The notes under the pieces are model-generated. The model did no database searches, had not been told where the DNA came from, and worked only from the letters and a program-made list of their open reading frames with translations. The translations under genes and the position numbers were made by a program. A DNA stretch of 64,000 nucleotides, taken from the NCBI RefSeq assembly GCF_943734655.1, contig NC_071355.1:29610964-29674963 (forward strand), read 5' to 3'. The stretch is from Sabethes cyaneus (lineage: Eukaryota > Arthropoda > Insecta > Diptera > Culicidae). Within the stretch, counting starts at the first letter, position 1; every line of letters starts with the position of its first letter. Below are positions 58,576 to 64,000 of the stretch, piece by piece.

Positions 58576-59760
58576 GCTAATCTGGTCCACAGTAGTCTGC
58601 CGACTTTCGTTTTGTACGATGGGAATCTCTCCAAGCAGTACTTGTAGCTCGTGATTCATACGCCTCCAGCAATTCCAAACACACGAACTCATCTACCACT
58701 TCCAAATTACCATCCGTTTTCAAACGCACGTTTGTTTCCTTTCATATATTTAGTCTTCAACACATTTATTTTTGGCACAAACCTAGTAGCACAGTTGTCA
58801 CAAATCAGTTGTGGCAACCGATGTGTGACCAATTTTAGTCATAAATGAGTTGCTGCAACTAAAAGTGCCAAATGTGTGTTGGTTGGGAATCCGCCTAGAT
58901 TCCGCTTTTAATCTGGCGTAGATTGCCTCCGCCGTCGCAAAGTTCTTGGCTATGAAATCTAAGTCATCTGCAAAGCCCACCAGTTGGCTACCTTTGCTAA
59001 ACCTCATGCCTCTGGATCTCGATGTCCGCTCTTCAAATCTTTCCCTTAAGAACGATGTTGCAAAGCATACAAGATAAACCGTCACCTTGTCCCAACCCTC
59101 GCCGCATCACGAAGGGACTCAAGAGTGCCCCGGGGAGGCGAACAAAACACATCACTTGATCCGTTAAACCGTGCTCGTGGCATTATTTAGTTTCGATCGA
59201 CTGTATCCTATGCTGCCTTGAAGTCAATAAAGATAAGATGCGTGGGCACGTTGTACTCCCGACATTTCTGCAAGATCTGTCTGATGGTCTTCCATGGACA
59301 TTCCTAGGGTAATTTCCGCTTCCCCTTCTTCTGCAACTTTGCCATTAAGGTGTTTATCGAAGAACTGCTTCCATCTATCGATCCCCTCGCGCTCATTCGT
59401 GACAAGATTCCCTCACACGTCACACACATGTCAGATTTGAGTGTGTCCTCCTCGTAAAATTTACACGTTTCATTTGCTCGAAATAGTTGTTCTAATCCTT
59501 CACGATCCCTGTACTCCCTCTGACGCTTTTCGCTCTTCAGGATCGTGAATAAACTGCTTTCTTGTGCGTCTGCATTTAGCCCTGTTCTCCCTAGTGCAAC
59601 AGGTCAGGTAATCTCCATGTAGCCTTGTGAATATTCTTGGGTGAGGAAAAGGTTCTTTGGATCATCAGGCCTCGGGAAATTGCGAAATTTATACATCGGC
59701 TCTCGCACGGTATCAAAGTCACCCTCCCGGGCTCACGGAGGGATGGTAGTATCAGGTATC
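58576..59760 (-). pseudogene. RTE-like LINE fragment, antisense orientation
   Basis: Minus strand carries LIFIDFKAA and DTVDRN near 59190-59240, a GLGQGDGLSCMLCN-like segment near 59060-59110, and LVGFADDLDFIAKNFATAEA then IYARLKAESRRI (58900-59000), nearly the same as in the 5219-6283 copy. About 110 bp inserted at roughly 58782-58890 is absent from the other copy. It abuts the sense fragment, making a head-to-head inverted pair. Confidence 0.82.
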
Positions 59761-62002
59761 ACAAATAAAATGTGATTAGTGATTGTTTTTTAGGCAGGTA
59801 AACATAGATATGTGTGAAATTTTGATTTTACTACCACTAGAAAAGCGCCATCTCGTGAAAAGCAACGGTTCGTCTGGTGTCCTATTGCAGAAAACGACCG
59901 TTGATCGTCGGGCCTTTCCGCCGCGAATCTTCTGAACATTTTCTTCTTTGCGACAAATTTTCTGCAGGGCAACGAGTTTGCGGAGTTCAAGCTGTTCGAG
60001 CAGCACCCGGTGGCTACCTTTGGTCGTTCTTGTTGCGTCGCCTAGGTCGATGCCGAATATTCTGACCCCTGTTCATAGTAACTATTATTTAGGTAGGTTG
60101 CCTTATTCGAGCCACGCTACCAAGACCCTTGATGGGACTGCCAGCTTAGCTTTAGTGCCGGGACGCCATGTTTCGTAGTTCAGTCGACCACTTCGGACCT
60201 GACGCTGTCGTGAGCCGCTCCTCACCTGGAGTGCGGGTGCTCACTTGATTAAGGAATTTAGAACCGTCAGGATTTCGAAGCTTTTACAAACTGCTTCATA
60301 CAAACTTCGCCACTATGACAGGTACTTTAGGATCATTAAAAAAGATTTTTGTGCACCTAATTACTATGATGCGATATTTTGAAACAATACTACTAAATGC
60401 AGTATTGATACACGCACCCTAGTCATCGTCGTCGTTTGCATTCCAATGTTTTTTTCTTGATTGACAGTAATGGAATCGATACTGAAACCTAAATAAATTG
60501 GATTACTGCTTCGTTTTAATCTTCTTCAGCGCAGTAAATTTGGACCTTTCGGGTATTATTGCTTTTCTCAGAATTCGAACTAATTACAAACAAATCAATT
60601 TGCTCCTACAGATGAATAAATATTCCAGTGTTAGACTTCCTCTCAAACATAGCGAAGACGAGCGAGTATGTTTGGAATTTTTATTATGTATTATTATTGA
60701 GTGTGTGTTCAAGGATTTGTAAACAGGAAACATTGAGAAATGTCGCCATCAAAATTTGTTCCACATTGTAAGAGTTCCTGGTTGAAAATCTTCTATCCGT
60801 TAAGTAAACTGTCCATTCAGGGATCACATGGCGAACGAAACTTCGTACTTAACAGCGATTTACACAAGTTTGTTTTCCGAACGGTGATGTAGATTTTTTA
60901 TTATTTTTATTTCGCTCATCTCATCCGTTCCGAGCCGCTTTCTGCCACCACCCACCTCCACCGCTCCGCACTCCATAGATCTAGGCGAAACCGACCCAGG
61001 GGAAAAGGATCAACATCACATCTTACAACAACCGACCATAAAGTCCCGATGAGGCGCTGCTGACAAGAGCTTTTCCGTAAACAACGCAAAACGGTGCTGG
61101 CCGGATGTCGTGCTCGGCGCTGCTGCTGGTGCTGGAACTGGTGCTGCTGCTGCGAATAAATAAAAATTTGAGATTTGCGCTGTGTTTGTTTATCTTTATG
61201 GGACCAACAGCTCTATTTATGCGAGACGACACTCGAGCGACGCCTCTTTATCTACGATGCTACAACGGCTTTCCGGGTCATGGTGCATCAGTGGACACAT
61301 TTAAAGAGTTTCTGAGCTCCCTTTGCGAAGCGAAGGTCGACAACTTGGAGCGATGCCCAGGACGGTGATAGAGAAACGTTCCAATTGATTTGAATGGTTT
61401 TGGCCCGCGTCAAGGCCTGCTTATTGATGTTATGTTACGGGGAATCTTTTACCTCAACACCTACTTCTCAATGTATTTAGTAGACTTTTAATTGTACCTA
61501 CTCTGAGTAATGACAACCTTACTTTATAAATAACAATTTTCCCATGTTGATTCACTTCGTACTGACGTCACTCTGATCCCTTGACATTTAAGTTAATGCA
61601 TCGCTTACTTGCAGGCAATTAATTCCGGATCCGGTACGATGGCAAATCAATAAACTCGTCCATTAAACCAAATATCATTCCACTGTAACTTGCAATGGTT
61701 TTATTGATATTAGGTATTTTAATACTAATAGTTCACTAACCAAATATACAACGTCATCAATGAAAAAATAATAAGTTGGAGAGAGTAGTTCCCTAAACAC
61801 ATTCTGCTGTTTTATTTATACCACCCTGTGCAGTCCGTGTCCAAAACGGTATGGGAATTAAACGCTATCGTCATTGCCATTAAACGTCAAAAAGGGGAAA
61901 CCTTCATCCTAATCGTCAACTAAAAAATGTAGTGGATATTCCAATTCCCTGCTGAACTACAACTTTATCTCTTTTTTTCTTGTATCTTTTTCACCCGCCC
62001 AG
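59761..62002 (+). other. Intron before exon 5
   Basis: Mostly unique. 59.8-60.25 kb has a GC-richer block of unclear origin. A CTG-rich island sits near 61.12-61.16 kb. The 87-codon frame at 61105-61368 (LLLVLELVLLLRINK start) has no recognisable domain and starts within the CTG-rich stretch. Confidence 0.5.
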
Positions 62003-62239
62003 GTCGTCTGAAGTACCTGACGCTGACCGATCCGAACCGAGTCTGGATGCCGGATCTGTTCTTCTCGAACGAGAAAGAGGGCCACTTTCACAACATTATC
62101 ATGCCGAACGTCTACATCCGCATCTTCCCGTACGGTTCGGTGCTGTACAGTATACGAATCTCGCTGACGCTGGCCTGCCCGATGAACCTGAAGCTGTACC
62201 CGCTGGATCGGCAGGTCTGCTCGCTCCGAATGGCTAGTT
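62003..62239 (+). CDS. GluClalpha: GluCl-alpha exon 5 (Cys-loop exon)
   Basis: 237-nt exon with acceptor TTTTTCACCCGCCCAG and donor GTGAGT. It encodes 78 residues starting RLKYLTLTDPNRVWMPDLFF and ending VCSLRMAS, with one base left for the next codon. It contains the loop-A/E type segments (NRVWMPDLFFSNEKEGHFHN), the beta5-beta6 strands and the complete Cys-loop LACPMNLKLYPLDRQVC, in which 13 residues separate the two cysteines as in all Cys-loop receptors. The composition is more GC-rich than the surrounding introns, as expected for coding sequence. At the position that is FPNGS in Drosophila (from memory) this protein has FPYGS, so that N-glycosylation sequon is absent. The remaining exons (second half of the ligand domain, M1-M4) lie beyond the right edge. 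Confidence 0.96.
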
Positions 62240-62469
62240 GTGAGTATTAATTATATGGCATCTGTCTGTTCAAGTTTTAATTAAATTAAGGATGTTAATG
62301 TTAATGTCGTTATCGAGATGGATGAAGAGAAACACATAAGAATTTTAATTTTATGGGAAGCAGAAAGTTTTAGGCTTGAAACAGTTGATTATTTTTGTCA
62401 TTATTAGAATGCGCTTTTGCAACTGTGGATTTTATTATTCTAAAACTAGTAGAATCATTCAATATAGTT
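62240..62469 (+). other. Start of the intron after exon 5
   Basis: Follows the GTGAGT donor of exon 5; AT-rich, nothing recognised. Confidence 0.6.
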
Positions 62470-62770
62470 TTTTGACAAATTTAAGCCCAATTTCCAGTTC
62501 AAATTCCGTTCTAATTTCATGCCCAATTTGAACACCCATTTGAAGTCCTATTTTAAATCTAGTTTCAAGTCTAATTCCAAATACAATTTCAAGTGAAACT
62601 TATATTTATTAAATTTCCATTTCTATTTTAAATTCAATTTCAAATTCAATTTCAACTTTAAGTGCAACTTTAAGTATAATTTAAAGTCCGATTTCAAAAC
62701 GAATTTCAAGTCTGGTTTCAAGTCCAATTTAAAACTAATTCATTTCAATTTACATATCCAATTTTAAGTG
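62470..62770 (+). repeat. 12-bp degenerate repeat, block 4
   Basis: CAATTTCAAGTC-like units (AATTTCAAGTCTGGTTTCAA, GTCCTATTTTAAATCTAG) as at 35395-35640. Confidence 0.75.
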
Positions 62771-62929
62771 ATGATGAAAAATTCCAATAAAAAAGTTGAA
62801 ATATTATGTTCTGTCACATTGAAATTTTTGGAAGTATCTTTTTCTTGTTTGTTAATTTCCAATCTTTTTATATCTCATAAACCAAATAACGTAGAGTAGT
62901 TTTTTGAAAATGTAGGTAAATTTTTTTAA

Positions 62930-64000
62930 AACAAAAAAAAAACAAAAAAGTAAAAATGAGACAGAAGGAGAAAAACAAAACAGTACACCAAGAAAAACGT
63001 AACAAAAATTGAACAAAAATGGGCATTAACAGTCCACACACTCATTTTACGATTTCTTTTCGCTATAATAGAGTGCACAGACAATTCTCGTGTAACTTTT
63101 TAAATGGACCTAGGAAACAATGAGAGATGCTCTTTCGCTTGCCACAGCGGTGTAAATGCACTTCAAGACATCAGCATTGCATGAATCGGTGGCCAGCCTC
63201 ACTATGTACCTAAACGTTAAGAAACTTTTCGTTAATGCATTTATATCGCCGTAGAATTCGGAAGAGAGAAACGCCGCCCTCGCCCCCACGATTTTAATAG
63301 CATACGATGGAGGGGAGTGGGGGTAGGTGTAGGGGGGTAGCAATGACATAAGGTTTAAAAATAATTTGTAACGGCCTAACTGGCCTAACAAAAAAATAAT
63401 TGTGACAGAATGTGAATGTGAAAAAAGACAAAAATCGGGACCGAGTAGAAGAAATAAGTCGTAACTCGGACAGAAAATGACAAAAAAACGAAACAGAAAG
63501 AGAGGAAAAACGGGTCAGAAAATGATGAAAAATGGAAGAAAAAAATACAAAACAGAATAGGACGAAAAGAACAGGGACAGAGAAATAGAAAACGGCGGAC
63601 AGAAAAAAGGAAAAAGAATGGCAGAAAAAGAGGGAAAACGAGGCAAGAATAAGAACACGGAAAAAATGGGATATAGCAAGAAGATGAAAGAGAAAAAAGG
63701 GAGCAAAAAATGGGATATCAAAAACGATATAACAAACGGAGCAGGCGAAGAAGAAAAACAAGAAGGGAAGGGAATAAAAGGAGTTAGAAAAAGACGAAAT
63801 CTTGAAAAGAGAAGACGGAAAACGGGAAAGAATATAAAAAAATCGAATGAAAAATAGGACTGAAAACAAAAAAATAGGATAGGATACGACGAAACAAGAA
63901 ACACGGGACAGAAAAATGGAACGAGAGTAAAAGAAAAAAACGGGAGCAAAGTGAGAGCAAAAATCAAGAAAAAAGTATCAAAAATGAGTAAAAAAGAAAC
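62930..64000 (+). repeat. Purine-rich tract, second locus
   Basis: From about 63400 to the right edge the + strand is nearly all purine with GACAGAAAAAGAG and GAAAACGG words, as at 35.6-40.7 kb. Between 62930 and 63400 it is mixed with ordinary sequence. Minus-strand frames of 150-191 codons here are composition artefacts. Confidence 0.85.

Noticed and set aside
63110..63967. Phe/Ser-rich minus-strand frames of 150-191 codons at the right edge
   Set aside because: Same purine-tract artefact as at 35.6-40.7 kb.

Overview
The window is eukaryotic, intron-rich and full of transposons. It looks like part of one very long gene in a mosquito (Culicidae), which I infer from the combination of an insect glutamate-gated chloride channel, a mosquito-type Tc1/mariner (D37E-like) element, and a long (CA)n element with flanks of a kind I associate with culicid genomes. 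The species cannot be fixed from the sequence.

Only four stretches look like protein-coding host exons. All are on the + strand, and they join in frame into the extracellular ligand-binding domain of GluCl-alpha, the target of ivermectin/abamectin. They are two alternative versions of the same exon (29745-29812 and 32309-32379, here called 3b and 3c), a 70-nt exon (44452-44521), and a 237-nt exon carrying the Cys-loop (62003-62239). The 5' exons (signal peptide and the start of the N-terminal domain) and all the transmembrane exons lie outside the window. So at least 29.7 kb of the left part, about 12 kb between exon 3c and exon 4, and about 17.5 kb between exons 4 and 5 are intron.

Layout. 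1-4.1 kb: plain intron. 4.1-9.4 kb: duplicated segments, a 5'-truncated LINE with clear target-site duplication, and a 13-bp minisatellite with higher-order structure. 9.6-14.4 kb: long pyrimidine-rich degenerate tract containing a large foldback and a hAT MITE. 14.4-18.7 kb: mostly unique. 18.7-27.4 kb: an R1-like LINE (minus strand) broken by a Tc1-like element, a 960-bp foldback and a D37E-like mariner. 27.4-35.3 kb: repeat-poor island holding the two alternative exons. 35.4-41.2 kb: 12-bp AT-rich repeats and a roughly 5-kb purine-rich tract. 41.2-44.9 kb: mostly unique, exon 4. 45-59.8 kb: dense nested transposons (two hAT families, piggyBac-like MITEs, two pogo-like elements, a solo LTR, foldbacks, a ~715-bp CA repeat, inverted LINE fragments). 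59.8-62.4 kb: unique with exon 5. 62.5-64 kb: a second copy of the 12-bp-repeat plus purine-tract arrangement.

The most interesting biology is the mutually exclusive exon pair with weak acceptor tracts, and the set of long inverted or complementary sequences (hAT MITE pair, pyrimidine versus purine tracts) that bracket it within one pre-mRNA. No bacterial operon, CRISPR, tRNA or rRNA was found. Most open reading frames are by-products of simple repeats.
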